NCBI GenBank assembly: GCA_017432445.1
Contig: JAFRJC010000093.1
Coordinates: forward strand, 1-41,597
Direction of reading: 5' to 3'
From: Eggerthellaceae bacterium
GTDB lineage: Bacteria; Actinomycetota; Coriobacteriia; Coriobacteriales; Eggerthellaceae
Length of the DNA stretch: 41,597 nt
Below, piece by piece: positions 1 to 7,514 of this stretch (within the stretch, counting starts at the first letter, position 1; each line of letters opens with the position of its first letter). Made by a program: the position numbers and the translations under genes. Under the pieces are notes generated by a model. That model did not search any database and had not been told where the DNA came from. It was given only the letters and a program-made list of their open reading frames with translations.

Positions 1-50
1 CGTTCGTCAGAACGGCTCTTGAAGAGGCGGTGGAGGCAAGGGGGTTTGCG

Positions 51-124
51 CGGCGGCGCGGAGCGCCGCGAAAACGAGTGATAACCGTTTTCAGCGCAAA
101 GGCCCCGGAGCTTTAGCTGCGGGG
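51..124. repeat. Hairpin-rich intergenic element related to the 126-bp repeats
   Basis: Three neighbouring hairpins lie downstream of tmRNA. The first is a GC-rich stem CGGCGC/GCGCCG at about 51-70. The second is AAAACGagtgataacCGTTTT-like at 71-91. The third is CCCCG-GAGCTTTAGCTG-CGGGG at 103-124. The order 'A-tract palindrome, AGCG...GGCC spacer, stem with an AGCTTTAGCT tip' matches the first two hairpins of each 126-bp unit at 26349-26726, although the sequence has diverged. I read it as an old member of the same repeat family. It may help end tmRNA transcription. The first 17 bases of the window also form a small stem (CGTTC-gtca-GAACG) like the one overlapping the rpmA stop codon. Confidence 0.5.
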
Positions 125-152
125 CATTCTCCGCGCCGGAACCACGAATGAC

Positions 153-175
153 GAGGGCCGCGTACTGCGGCCCTC
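153..175 (-). terminator. Probable tmRNA terminator hairpin
   Basis: A perfect 9-bp stem GAGGGCCGC / GCGGCCCTC with a 5-base loop lies 9 bases beyond the tmRNA 3' CCA end in the direction of transcription. No clear U-tract follows (GTCATTCG), so it may act as a weak intrinsic terminator or as a 3' processing and stability hairpin. Confidence 0.6.
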
Positions 176-183
176 GGAATGAG

Positions 184-547
184 TGGTGGAGGCGCGGAGA
201 ATCGAACTCCGGTCCATACTGGATCCCTGGTCAGGCTCTACAAGCTTATTCGCTGTTCTGCTTTAAGGCCAGCTGGGCACAGCGACGCGCGTTGCCGTCC
301 CGAGCCGGTTCGATCTTAGCGCGCGCCATACCGACTACGTGCGCGCGAGCATTTCCCTAAGATGACATCGCACCCAGGGCGGGAAAGCACCTGGGATTGA
401 CGCGCCGACTTATGTTATGCGGCGAGGGCGTACTGCCCAGAAAGATTAGTTTTGCCAATTAATTTGACAGTACCCCTGTTTAACGTGGAAAGGAGACCAC
501 GACCTGCTCCTCACCTCAGACCCACCATGTCGAAACCAGTCGCCCCC
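184..547 (-). ncRNA. ssrA: Transfer-messenger RNA (tmRNA)
   Basis: This RNA rescues stalled ribosomes together with SmpB and tags the unfinished peptide for proteolysis. The 5' end begins GGGGGCGACTGGTTTCGACA at 547. The 3' end has a T-arm with GTTCGATTC and the acceptor strand CGCCTCC followed by ACCA at 184-187. GGGGGCG pairs with CGCCTCC with one G-U, which fixes both ends and gives 364 nt. The CCA is genome-encoded. The tag frame is at 456-415 on this strand: it starts with a GGC (Gly) resume codon and reads GKTNLSGQYALAA before TAA. The tag ends in the usual ALAA degron and its GKTN start resembles the Bacillus-type tag. smpB lies about 850 bp upstream on the same strand and rnr further up, so the trans-translation partners are clustered. 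A promoter candidate lies at 671-700. Confidence 0.96.
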
Positions 548-670
548 GTTTAATGAGTCTCTGCTCGGATGCTGATTCGATCGGCTTCCGTCATCTTGAG
601 CATCAAACTCGCGGTGCAGCGCGGCTCCACCTTGTCAATGTACTTGCGAAACAAGCGTTTCGCGCGAACT

Positions 671-700
671 GTAGTATATACGCCGTCTTAAGAAAACGCC
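671..700 (-). promoter_or_regulatory. Candidate sigma70-type promoter for ssrA
   Basis: On the minus strand TTGGCG (695-700) and TATACT (671-676) are separated by 18 bp. This is the best promoter-like pair between the 204-aa gene and tmRNA. It would give a leader of about 115 nt, containing a perfect 7-bp hairpin (GCGAAAC-aagc-GTTTCGC, 646-663), to be removed by 5' processing. Reading through from smpB is also possible. Confidence 0.4.
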
Positions 701-717
701 AATCGGACACCGGACCG

Positions 718-1332
718 TTACGGGAGCCTGCGACGCACCTTCTTGGGCACGAGGAAGCCGAACGAATCCATGATGTCATCGTAGGCGGCTTTAAGCTCCT
801 TTGCAGTTTCGGCGCCCTCTTTCGCAATGGCGTTCAGATCGGCTGTGGTCTCGGCAACACCCTCGCGCGTGATGCCCAGATCTACGTCGTCGGTCTTCTC
901 CTTGAGCTTCTTGCCGCCAGATTCGACCGCCTCGGTCGCCTTGTCGACGCCTTCTTCGGCTTTCGTGCGCACCTTGTCGACGCCCACTTCCGCAGTGCTG
1001 CGCACCTTCTCGAGGCCAGCTTCGGCCTTCTTGCGCGCCTTGTTACCCGAATGCCCCGCAATAGCGGCGACCTTCTCCAGATAGCTCATGTCTTCGGCTT
1101 TACGTGGCTCCGTCTTGACAGGAGCAGGCTTTTGCGCCGGCTCTTTAGCTGGTTCGACTATTTCCTCGACGAACTCGTAATCATCGGCCTCATAGCCCTC
1201 GTAGAAGTACTCGACTTCCTGGCCATCCTCCTCCAAGGCGAATCCGATTTCGTTGTCGTCCTCGTCCATGATGTAGTACAAGATGTCGTCTTCAGAATAC
1301 TCCAGCTCGACGGTCTCGAATTCCTCGGCCAT
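718..1332 (-). CDS. Acidic protein with LEA-like 11-residue repeats
   Basis: Predicted 204 aa, unknown function. The ATG at 1332 is preferred over a GTG at 1350 because GGAG sits 7 bases before it. Residues 1-60 are strongly acidic, with a DEDDNEIGF...EEDGQEVEYF pattern faintly like small DUF1292 proteins (weak resemblance only). Residues 61-80 are a Pro/Lys/Glu-rich linker. Residues 105-148 hold four back-to-back 11-mers: AGLEKVRSTAE, VGVDKVRTKAE, EGVDKATEAVE and SGGKKLKEKTD. This period is typical of group-3 LEA-type amphipathic helices. The C terminus is basic (KKVRRRLP). There is no signal peptide or membrane segment. It lies between smpB and ssrA on the same strand, so it may be co-transcribed with smpB. 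Its presence in this conserved block is the only functional hint; a stress-related, helix-forming role is conjecture. Confidence 0.8.
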   Translation of the reverse strand: MAEEFETVELEYSEDDILYYIMDEDDNEIGFALEEDGQEVEYFYEGYEADDYEFVEEIVEPAKEPAQKPAPVKTEPRKAEDMSYLEKVAAIAGHSGNKARKKAEAGLEKVRSTAEVGVDKVRTKAEEGVDKATEAVESGGKKLKEKTDDVDLGITREGVAETTADLNAIAKEGAETAKELKAAYDDIMDSFGFLVPKKVRRRLP

Positions 1333-1394
1333 GCTCTCGCTCCATTCCACTGCTCACTCGTAAGCGTTATAGGGGATGACCCCGATAACGCCTT

Positions 1395-1877
1395 TTACTT
1401 ATAACGGTCCTTCATAGCGCGATCGATCTCGCGCTGTGCATCGCGCTTGGCAATTGACTGGCGCTTGTCATAGGTCTTCTTGCCCCGCGCAAGGGCAAGC
1501 TCCACCTTGACGAGCGAATTCTCCTTGAAATACATGGAGACGGGCACGAGCGTCAAGCCCTTTTCGCGCGTCTTCTGTTCCAGCATGCGGATCTCGCGGC
1601 GGTGCAGCAGCAGCTTGCGCTTTCGATCGGGATCGACGTTGGCGATGTTGCCGTTGCTGTACGGCGCGATATGCACGTTATGCAGCCACACCTCACCTCC
1701 GCGGATGAGCGCGAAGCAGTCGGTGAGTTGGCAGTTGTTCTCGCGCAGCGAACGCACCTCGGTACCCGAGAGTTCGATGCCCGCCTCGAACGTTTCCAAA
1801 ATCTCGTACTCGTGGTAGGCACGGCGATTCTTGGCAATGGGCTTGCGCTCACGCTTCTTGCTGTAGAACTCGGCCAT
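1395..1877 (-). CDS. smpB: SsrA-binding protein SmpB
   Basis: SmpB binds the tRNA-like domain of tmRNA and places it in the empty A site of stalled ribosomes. The 160-aa protein has the usual length and family motifs: KNRRAYHEYEILETFEAGI near the N terminus, LSGTEVRSLRE around 40, GEVWLHNVHIAPYSNGN in the OB core, and the basic tail with GKKTYDKRQ...DRAMKDRYK that reaches into the mRNA channel. I chose the ATG at 1877 because AAGGAG lies 8 bases upstream; TTG (1883) and GTG (1880) are alternatives only 1-2 codons longer. Its ATG shares one base with the TGA of the upstream 92-aa gene (TGATG), so the two are probably translationally coupled. Confidence 0.97.
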   Translation of the reverse strand: MAEFYSKKRERKPIAKNRRAYHEYEILETFEAGIELSGTEVRSLRENNCQLTDCFALIRGGEVWLHNVHIAPYSNGNIANVDPDRKRKLLLHRREIRMLEQKTREKGLTLVPVSMYFKENSLVKVELALARGKKTYDKRQSIAKRDAQREIDRAMKDRYK

Positions 1878-2155
1878 CACCAATACTCCTTCGTGCGCCT
1901 GCGACGACGCTTCTTCTCGGGTCGAAAATCCAGAGTCAGCTGACCATCGAGCGGTTCATTGGCAGCTGTCTTTCGCTCCACCCTATCGATGCTCCAAGAA
2001 GCCGCGTCCTTGCCGAACGTTTCCAGCATCTTCATGCGCGCATCACGCAAATTGTCCTTCGAGTTCGCCCGCGCATCGCTTTCGAACTCGAACACGCCCG
2101 ACCCGCGCACATCAGCTGCAGCCGGCGATTGATAATATGCAAGATACGTAGCCAC
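1877..2155 (-). CDS. Small basic protein coupled to smpB, unknown
   Basis: A 92-aa protein I do not recognise. It starts at GTG 2155 with AAAGGG about 10 bases upstream, and its TGA overlaps the smpB ATG by one base. The N-terminal half reads MATYLAYYQSPAAADVRGSG...; the middle has the charged helix-like stretch SKDNLRDARMKMLETFGKD; the end is very basic (KKRRRRRTKEYW), which suggests nucleic-acid or ribosome contact. There is no signal peptide or membrane segment. The coding potential is supported mainly by the exact overlap with smpB and a plausible ribosome-binding site. It is the first gene after the 159-nt palindrome at 2210-2368. Confidence 0.7.
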   Translation of the reverse strand: MATYLAYYQSPAAADVRGSGVFEFESDARANSKDNLRDARMKMLETFGKDAASWSIDRVERKTAANEPLDGQLTLDFRPEKKRRRRRTKEYW

Positions 2156-2209
2156 TCAAGAGACCCTTTCGAAAAACTCATCACATGATAGCAGACTCCC
2201 AACGCACAG

Positions 2210-2368
2210 GTCGCTCGGGAGCCTCGACGCTACGTCGTGGGTTGCGAGGAGGAAAGGCGCAGCGGTAGCGAGGACTGTCTGAGCCGCCGAAGGCGGCGAG
2301 TTCCGCAGCTGCTACGCCTTGACGATGAGCGGTTAACCCGCGTCGGAACGAAGAGGCTCCCAAGCGAC
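2210..2368. repeat. 159-nt imperfect palindrome with central hairpin
   Basis: The outer arms GTCGCT-C-GGGAGCCTC (2210-2225) and GAGGCTCCC-A-AGCGAC (2353-2368) pair almost perfectly. Pairing continues inward with mismatches: GACGCTACGTCGTGGGTT on one side against AACCCGCGTCGGAACGAA on the other, and GGCGCAGCGGTAGC against GCAGCTGCTACGCC. The centre is a stem GCCGCC-GAA-GGCGGC. The element fills most of the gap between the M23-like gene and the 92-aa gene. It could be a REP/MITE-type dispersed repeat, or a structured RNA or attenuator in the transcript. No transposase or target-site duplication was recognised. Confidence 0.65.
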
Positions 2369-2398
2369 TCAACGGTTCGAGAAACCATGCGTGTCAGG

Positions 2399-3268
2399 TT
2401 ATTCCTCCACCTTGATCGCTCCGTCAAGCCTTTCTTTTCGATATCCCTTCGCGTTGACATCGTTCGCCTGCACGTGCGTATGGTTACCCCCCACCCCTTC
2501 GGGCGTGAAGAAGGAGAGCTGCACATCGATCAGATCCTTTTGGATATCGCGCACATGGCTAATCTCGGTTACTCCCGCCTCGACGCGATCTCCAGCGCTT
2601 ACGAGCGGATCCTGCGTATGTATGAGCACGCAATCCATGTTCGGTGCCCCATCGGGCTGAATATGTATCCGGATATCGGGGACTTCGTCGTATAGCATGT
2701 AGTCCTTGACCAGCACGACCGTCCCTGTCACCGGCGAGCGCACGATGGTGCCTGCAGGGGCGCCAACGTCGATGGAGGTGTCCATTGGCGTCGTGTCGGT
2801 GGTGCGCCAGATGTGCAGGGCTTCCGCATCGAGCCATTCCCCCTCTTCCTGGTCATGGTTGATGCGCGTGTTGCGCTTCTCCAGAGCCTTCTCGGGATTG
2901 GCTTCGGGAAGCTCGGTCGTGAACACGAGCGCGTAATCGTATGAAGCCTGGTGGAACAGCACGCCCGTCAGATCCGCTGGCGCGATTGGGCTCCTGAACT
3001 CAACATCGCCGATACGGGCAATGAGGGGCGTGCGATGCTGCCGCAGCCATTCTTCATGTTCGGCAGCCTCTTCCTCGTCGGTGGGAAGCATATCGTCGGA
3101 GTCGGCAAAGACACCGTCCCCGTTGCCAAACTCGAACTCCACTGCCTGCAAGCCGAGTCGCTCCAAGACAGGTTGGGCAAAATCCGGCTTGATTACGACA
3201 ACCGCCGTAATGGCAGCGACCAACGCCAGCGCTATGAGCGCCAGCCACATCAGAACCTGTTTGACCAT
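2399..3268 (-). CDS. Membrane-anchored M23/LytM-like protein
   Basis: A 289-aa protein with one N-terminal membrane segment (about residues 5-26), an acidic extracytoplasmic stretch (about 58-75), and a C-terminal domain that follows the LytM/M23 peptidase fold. Residues 166-185 read IDVGAPAGTIVRSPVTGTVV, 216-232 read IHTQDPLVSAGDRVEAG, and GNHTHVQ at 261-267 is the HxH zinc motif. In active M23 enzymes the first motif is HxxxD; here it is D163-x3-D167, so one zinc His appears to be Asp, while H217, H263 and H265 are kept. It may be a degenerate, regulatory LytM protein. The ATG at 3268 shares one base with the rnr TGA. It lies downstream of ftsEX and a CtpA-like gene, a context where LytM proteins act as FtsEX partners in other bacteria; that link is inference. 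Confidence 0.75.
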   Translation of the reverse strand: MVKQVLMWLALIALALVAAITAVVVIKPDFAQPVLERLGLQAVEFEFGNGDGVFADSDDMLPTDEEEAAEHEEWLRQHRTPLIARIGDVEFRSPIAPADLTGVLFHQASYDYALVFTTELPEANPEKALEKRNTRINHDQEEGEWLDAEALHIWRTTDTTPMDTSIDVGAPAGTIVRSPVTGTVVLVKDYMLYDEVPDIRIHIQPDGAPNMDCVLIHTQDPLVSAGDRVEAGVTEISHVRDIQKDLIDVQLSFFTPEGVGGNHTHVQANDVNAKGYRKERLDGAIKVEE

Positions 3269-5289
3269 CACTTCACCAACCTGAATCTGAGGGTGCGCGT
3301 ACGCCTGTCGGCCTCGACCAGACGGAGCGCGACGCGCTTGCCCAGGCGGTACTGCTTGCCCGTATCGGATCCGGTCAACGTGTAACGCACGCTGTCAAGC
3401 GCGAAGTACTCATGTCCCAGATCCTCGATGGCAACCACGCCTTCCGCCGTATTGTCCAGGCGAACGAGCAGGCCATACGGGGCAACTCCGCTGATCATCC
3501 CCGAGAACGTCTGCCCTATGCAGGTCTCCATGAGCTCGACGATCTTTACCTCTTGGGAATCCCGCGCCGCGCGTTCTGCAATCCGCTCCATTTCGGACGA
3601 ATGCTCGGCGATCCAAGGGAGGTTCGACACTTCCTGGTCGAACTTCTGCGGCCGTCCGAAAAGCGCTGCTTTGAGCATGCGATGCACTACAAGGTCGGGA
3701 TAACGCCTGATAGGCGATGTGAAATGAGCGTAAGCATCGCTGGCGAGCGCGTAATGCCCGCTCAAGGCGGGTTCGTAGAGCGCCCGTTTCATCGAGCGGA
3801 GGACCAGCGAGGTCACGAGCGCATCCTCACCGCGTCCCGCACACAGCTCCAAAACATGTGAGATCTCGTGCGGATTGCCCGCCACGAAAGCCGCTTTGTT
3901 CACATCAGAAAACCAGCGGAACTCTTGCAGCACGGGCACGAGCGCCGCGAGGCTATCTCGGGATGGCTTGTCATGTGTGCGGTACACGCAGGGAAAGCCC
4001 GTGTCGCGGAGGAAACGGGCGACGGCCTCGTTGGCTGCAATCATGGCCTCCTCGATGAGCTGGGTCGCTTCGGTGCGCCTCCTCAGCTCAATGGAAAGCG
4101 GCATGCCCTGCCCGTCCAACTTCACGCGGGCCTCCACGGTGTCGAAATCTATCCCGCCCGCCAGCGCTCGCAGGTGCATGCGGCTCTTCGCCAGCTGGGA
4201 AAGCTTGCACAGGCGCTCTGCGAGCTGCTCTTCGAGGCCCTCCGCGCCCTTCAAGGTGACAAGTTTCCCGACGCGTGCAGCGTCCATGCAATCCTGCGCC
4301 TGGTCGTAAGTCAGCCGAGCGCACGAGCGGATAACCGCTGGATAGATATCCGCATCGATTACCTGCCCTTTCGCATCCAGCACCAAATCGACCGTCATGC
4401 TCCTCCGGTCTTCGCCGGGTTTCAGAGAGCACAGCTCGTTAGAGAGGGCTTCGGGCAGCATGGGCACAACGCGGTCGACCAGATATACGCTGCAGGCGCG
4501 CTTCCGCGCGTCCAAATCAACTGAGCTACCCCAGGGAACATAATGGGAGACGTCTGCGATATGCACTCCCAGACGCCAACGTGCGCAATCCACACGCCCC
4601 TCGTCCAATGGCTCCAACGACACCGCGTCGTCGAAATCACGAGCGTCGGAAGGGTCGATGGTGAAGACGAAGCGGTCACGCAGATCGCGGTAATTGCCTG
4701 CCAGGGCCTTTTCGATCTCGAGTTGGGCTGCCGAGGCCTCGTCGAGGCACCCCTGCGAAAACGGGCCTTCCAGCTTGTAGCGCGCGACTATCAGATCGAT
4801 GGGCACCCGCTCGTCATCCGCATCGCCCAGCACCTCCACAATCCGACCTGTTGCGGCCTCCTTGTGGCTGGGATAGGTTTCCATTGCGACGCGGACAATG
4901 GACCCGTCGGGTATGTTCCCGTTTTCGCTGAGCATGGTGAATATGTCGTAGGGAATACGCGGGTCCTCTGGCACGACCACGCCGAAGGGCTCGGCCACTT
5001 CGTAACGGCCGACGATTTCGGCATGGGCGTGTTCCACAACCCGTTTCACACGCGCCTCGCGCCTGCGCGTCGACGAAGCTGCCTGAGCCAGTGCCTTGCG
5101 GGAGCGCTCCTGACGCGCAGGCGACACTTCCACGAGATCGCCGTCGAAGGCACCGTTCATCTTGTCTGCCGGTATGAAGTACTCGCCTTCGGCTGTTCTC
5201 ACGAAACCGAACCCGCCGCGGGCGACCGACAAAACACCGCGTGGATACGTATGCGCCGTCGCGCGTGTGTTCGAGCGCTTCCTCGGCAT
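3268..5289 (-). CDS. rnr: Ribonuclease R (RNB family 3'-5' exoribonuclease)
   Basis: RNase R degrades structured and non-stop mRNA from the 3' end and works with tmRNA/SmpB during trans-translation. The protein is 673 aa, shorter than the E. coli enzyme (about 813), largely because the N-terminal helix-turn-helix extension is absent. Order: cold-shock OB domain at about 16-60 (GVLSVARGGFGFVR), a second OB region to about 165, the RNB domain with the catalytic Asp cluster TIDPSDARDFDDAV at 210-223, and a C-terminal S1 domain (TFSGMISGVAPYGLLVRLD) ending RTLRFRLVK. It starts 5 nt after the upstream S41 gene and overlaps the downstream M23-like gene by one base, so it sits inside an operon. No convincing ribosome-binding site is seen before its ATG. 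Confidence 0.95.
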   Translation of the reverse strand: MPRKRSNTRATAHTYPRGVLSVARGGFGFVRTAEGEYFIPADKMNGAFDGDLVEVSPARQERSRKALAQAASSTRRREARVKRVVEHAHAEIVGRYEVAEPFGVVVPEDPRIPYDIFTMLSENGNIPDGSIVRVAMETYPSHKEAATGRIVEVLGDADDERVPIDLIVARYKLEGPFSQGCLDEASAAQLEIEKALAGNYRDLRDRFVFTIDPSDARDFDDAVSLEPLDEGRVDCARWRLGVHIADVSHYVPWGSSVDLDARKRACSVYLVDRVVPMLPEALSNELCSLKPGEDRRSMTVDLVLDAKGQVIDADIYPAVIRSCARLTYDQAQDCMDAARVGKLVTLKGAEGLEEQLAERLCKLSQLAKSRMHLRALAGGIDFDTVEARVKLDGQGMPLSIELRRRTEATQLIEEAMIAANEAVARFLRDTGFPCVYRTHDKPSRDSLAALVPVLQEFRWFSDVNKAAFVAGNPHEISHVLELCAGRGEDALVTSLVLRSMKRALYEPALSGHYALASDAYAHFTSPIRRYPDLVVHRMLKAALFGRPQKFDQEVSNLPWIAEHSSEMERIAERAARDSQEVKIVELMETCIGQTFSGMISGVAPYGLLVRLDNTAEGVVAIEDLGHEYFALDSVRYTLTGSDTGKQYRLGKRVALRLVEADRRTRTLRFRLVK

Positions 5290-5294
5290 GGCGC

Positions 5295-6587
5295 TTAGTC
5301 ACCGGAGGCCAACGATGCGGCAAGCTCTATCGCATAGCTCTTCTGCTTGTCCTTATCGGCGTCCAAAGGCTTGGTGGGAGTGACTCCGACCTGGTCGATA
5401 GCATGTCCTTCGGGAGTAAGGTAATAAGCGGCCGTGTAACGGAGGGCGCCGCCGAACGATAGCTGCGAGACAACCTGGACAGACCCCTTGCCGAGCGTGG
5501 TAGAGCCGACGAGCGCCGAAGCCCTCTGGCTTTCCTTGAGGGCTGCCGCAATCACCTCGGCACCGGCTGCAGTGTTCTGGTTGATCAGCACGACAAGCGG
5601 TGCATCGGTCACGGGCTGACCCGATGCGTTCTTCGCGGAAATGCCGTTGTTCGTCTGCACCTCCACGACCGTGCCGCTCTTCATGAAGAGGCTTGCCACG
5701 TCTACCGCCTGGGACAGGTAACCGCCGGGATTGTCGCGCAGGTCCAAGACATAACTTGTCGCACCGCTATCGGCAAGGTCCTCGACCGCTTTCTTCGTGA
5801 GCGCCGCCGCGTTCTCGGTCAATTGGCGAATCTTGATGTAGCCGACCTTGCTGTCCTTGTCATATTTTTTGGTGATGTTCGCCTCGTCGTACTCCTGGCA
5901 CATGAGCGTGGTGGTGAACTCCTCGCCACCTTCTGCCAGGGGCTTCTCGGGGCGACGCCACGTGATGACGACCTCTGAACCAGCAGCTTGCGCAAGTTTC
6001 GCCGTAACCTCGGCGCGAGACCACGTCTGTGAGCTGTCCACGTCCACCGACACCACGAAGTCGCCCGCCTGAACGCCCTTTTCCTGCGCATCAGAGCCTT
6101 CGAAAACATCGACTGCGTACGCCTGGCCGTCATGCTCCGAGAACAACACGCCTATGCCGGCATACCCTTCGTCTTGTTGCGTGAGCAATTCGGTGTAGCG
6201 TTCGTTGGAGTAGTAGCGCATGAACGGGTCGTTCGAGGCCTCTGCGATGGCCGTCAACACGGCGTCGGTTGCCGGATCGAGCTCGTAGGTATCCAGGCTG
6301 TCTTCGGCAATCAGCTTATCGACCTCTTTGACACGCGCCGAAAGCGAATGGAAAACATCTTCAGATGTCGCATTATTGTCCGATGTGGCAGTTTGGGTGA
6401 TGCCGGTGATGGAAGACGGAAGGCCCAGCGAAGCCAGGAAGTGCGTGTGCCCGCGAAGCGCAAACCCCAGGCAGAATGCAATTATCAGGGCGATTATCGC
6501 CGTGAAAATCCTGATGAAACGAAAATTGCGCGCACGCATCTTCCGCGTGCGCGCAACAGCTCGGTTGTTGTTACCCTGGCTTGCCAT
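5295..6587 (-). CDS. S41 CtpA-like protein, catalytic Ser replaced
   Basis: A 430-aa carboxyl-terminal-processing-protease homologue on the outer side of the membrane. It has a basic N terminus and a membrane segment at about 24-44, a PDZ domain at about 140-215 (GYAGIGVLFS...), and the S41 core (YIKIRQL at 250; LDLRDNPGGYLSQAVDVA at 281-298). In active CtpA/D1P proteins the nucleophile lies three residues before a conserved Glu (S-A-S-E). Here the segment is NQNTAAGAEV (336-345), putting Ala341 at that position; E344 and the general-base Lys in LGKG (K367) remain. The enzyme may therefore be a pseudoprotease, unless Thr339 or another residue substitutes. It lies 21 nt after ftsX and 5 nt before rnr, the usual ftsE-ftsX-ctpA order. 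Confidence 0.9.
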   Translation of the reverse strand: MASQGNNNRAVARTRKMRARNFRFIRIFTAIIALIIAFCLGFALRGHTHFLASLGLPSSITGITQTATSDNNATSEDVFHSLSARVKEVDKLIAEDSLDTYELDPATDAVLTAIAEASNDPFMRYYSNERYTELLTQQDEGYAGIGVLFSEHDGQAYAVDVFEGSDAQEKGVQAGDFVVSVDVDSSQTWSRAEVTAKLAQAAGSEVVITWRRPEKPLAEGGEEFTTTLMCQEYDEANITKKYDKDSKVGYIKIRQLTENAAALTKKAVEDLADSGATSYVLDLRDNPGGYLSQAVDVASLFMKSGTVVEVQTNNGISAKNASGQPVTDAPLVVLINQNTAAGAEVIAAALKESQRASALVGSTTLGKGSVQVVSQLSFGGALRYTAAYYLTPEGHAIDQVGVTPTKPLDADKDKQKSYAIELAASLASGD

Positions 6588-6608
6588 GGGCGAAGGGAAC
6601 CCCTCTTG

Positions 6609-7514
6609 CTACACCTTGAGGTAGCGGCGCATGGCGAAGGCCGAACCGATGAGGCCGATGATCAAGCCAGCCACCAGCAAAGCCAGATAAATTGCCAGGA
6701 AGACGTTCATCTCGACCTGAATCGGCAGGAACGCGAGCGAAGCCTGCAGCTTGGGCAACGCGATGCGGCGGATCAGCTCGATGCAGCCAATGGCCAGCGC
6801 TGCGCCGATGATGGCATGCAGGGCGCCTTCCATCAGGAAGGGGCCACGTATGAAGCCGTTGGAGGCACCCACCAGGCGCATGATGGCGATTTCCTTGCGG
6901 CGGGCCATGATGGCCAGGCGAATGGTGTTGTTGATGAACACCAAGGCGATGAACACCAGCAAAGCGATGAGCACCAGACCACCGTAACGCAGGTAGTTGG
7001 TCACCTGGAACAGGCGCTCGACGGTGCGCTGACCGTACTTGAGGGAATCGGCGGGATTCTCCTCGTCGGCCACCTTGGCGAACAGATCGCTCGTCTGGAT
7101 CTTGCCGGCGACTTCCTCGACCTTCTGCGGATCGGAGAGCTCGACGTTGATGGAAGCGGGAAGCGGATTTCCGCCCAGCTCGTCAACGATGTCGGCATTG
7201 GAGGACATCGCCTTGAACTCCTCGAGGGCCTCGTCCTTGGTCGTGAACGACACCGACGACACGCCGTCGAGACCGGCAATGTAAGCCTGAACTGCGTCGA
7301 GATCGGCTTGGCTGGCGCTATCGGCCACGTAAGCGGTGATGGACACCTCGTTTTCCACCGACTTGACGATGTTGTCGACGACGGTCGCGCCGACGAGGAA
7401 CAAGCCGATGATGAACAACGACAGGAAAATCGTGATGATGGAGCCCAACGTGGTGGACAAGTTGCGGGCAAAACCCTGGATAGATTGCTTGAAGAAATAC
7501 AGGATGCTAGACAT
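6609..7514 (-). CDS. ftsX: Cell-division ABC transporter-like protein FtsX
   Basis: The membrane partner of FtsE; FtsEX links divisome assembly to activation of cell-wall hydrolases. The protein is 301 aa with a cytoplasmic N terminus, TM1 at about 25-46, a large extracellular loop (about 47-180) typical of FtsX, then three C-terminal membrane segments with [26 protein letters not shown] between them, the FtsX/MacB-type coupling loop. The ATG at 7514 overlaps the end of ftsE by 8 nt. The longer in-frame start at 7559 would lie wholly inside ftsE and is less likely. Confidence 0.95.
   Translation of the reverse strand: MSSILYFFKQSIQGFARNLSTTLGSIITIFLSLFIIGLFLVGATVVDNIVKSVENEVSITAYVADSASQADLDAVQAYIAGLDGVSSVSFTTKDEALEEFKAMSSNADIVDELGGNPLPASINVELSDPQKVEEVAGKIQTSDLFAKVADEENPADSLKYGQRTVERLFQVTNYLRYGGLVLIALLVFIALVFINNTIRLAIMARRKEIAIMRLVGASNGFIRGPFLMEGALHAIIGAALAIGCIELIRRIALPKLQASLAFLPIQVEMNVFLAIYLALLVAGLIIGLIGSAFAMRRYLKV

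Noticed and set aside
184-260. A tRNA gene suggested by the T-arm and CCA end
   Set aside because: It is the 3' tRNA-like domain of tmRNA; the matching 5' half is at 520-547 with the tag frame between.
553-1404. A 283-aa plus-strand open frame
   Set aside because: It is antisense to the 204-aa protein gene. The minus-strand frame has a ribosome-binding site, regular 11-mer repeats and operon context.
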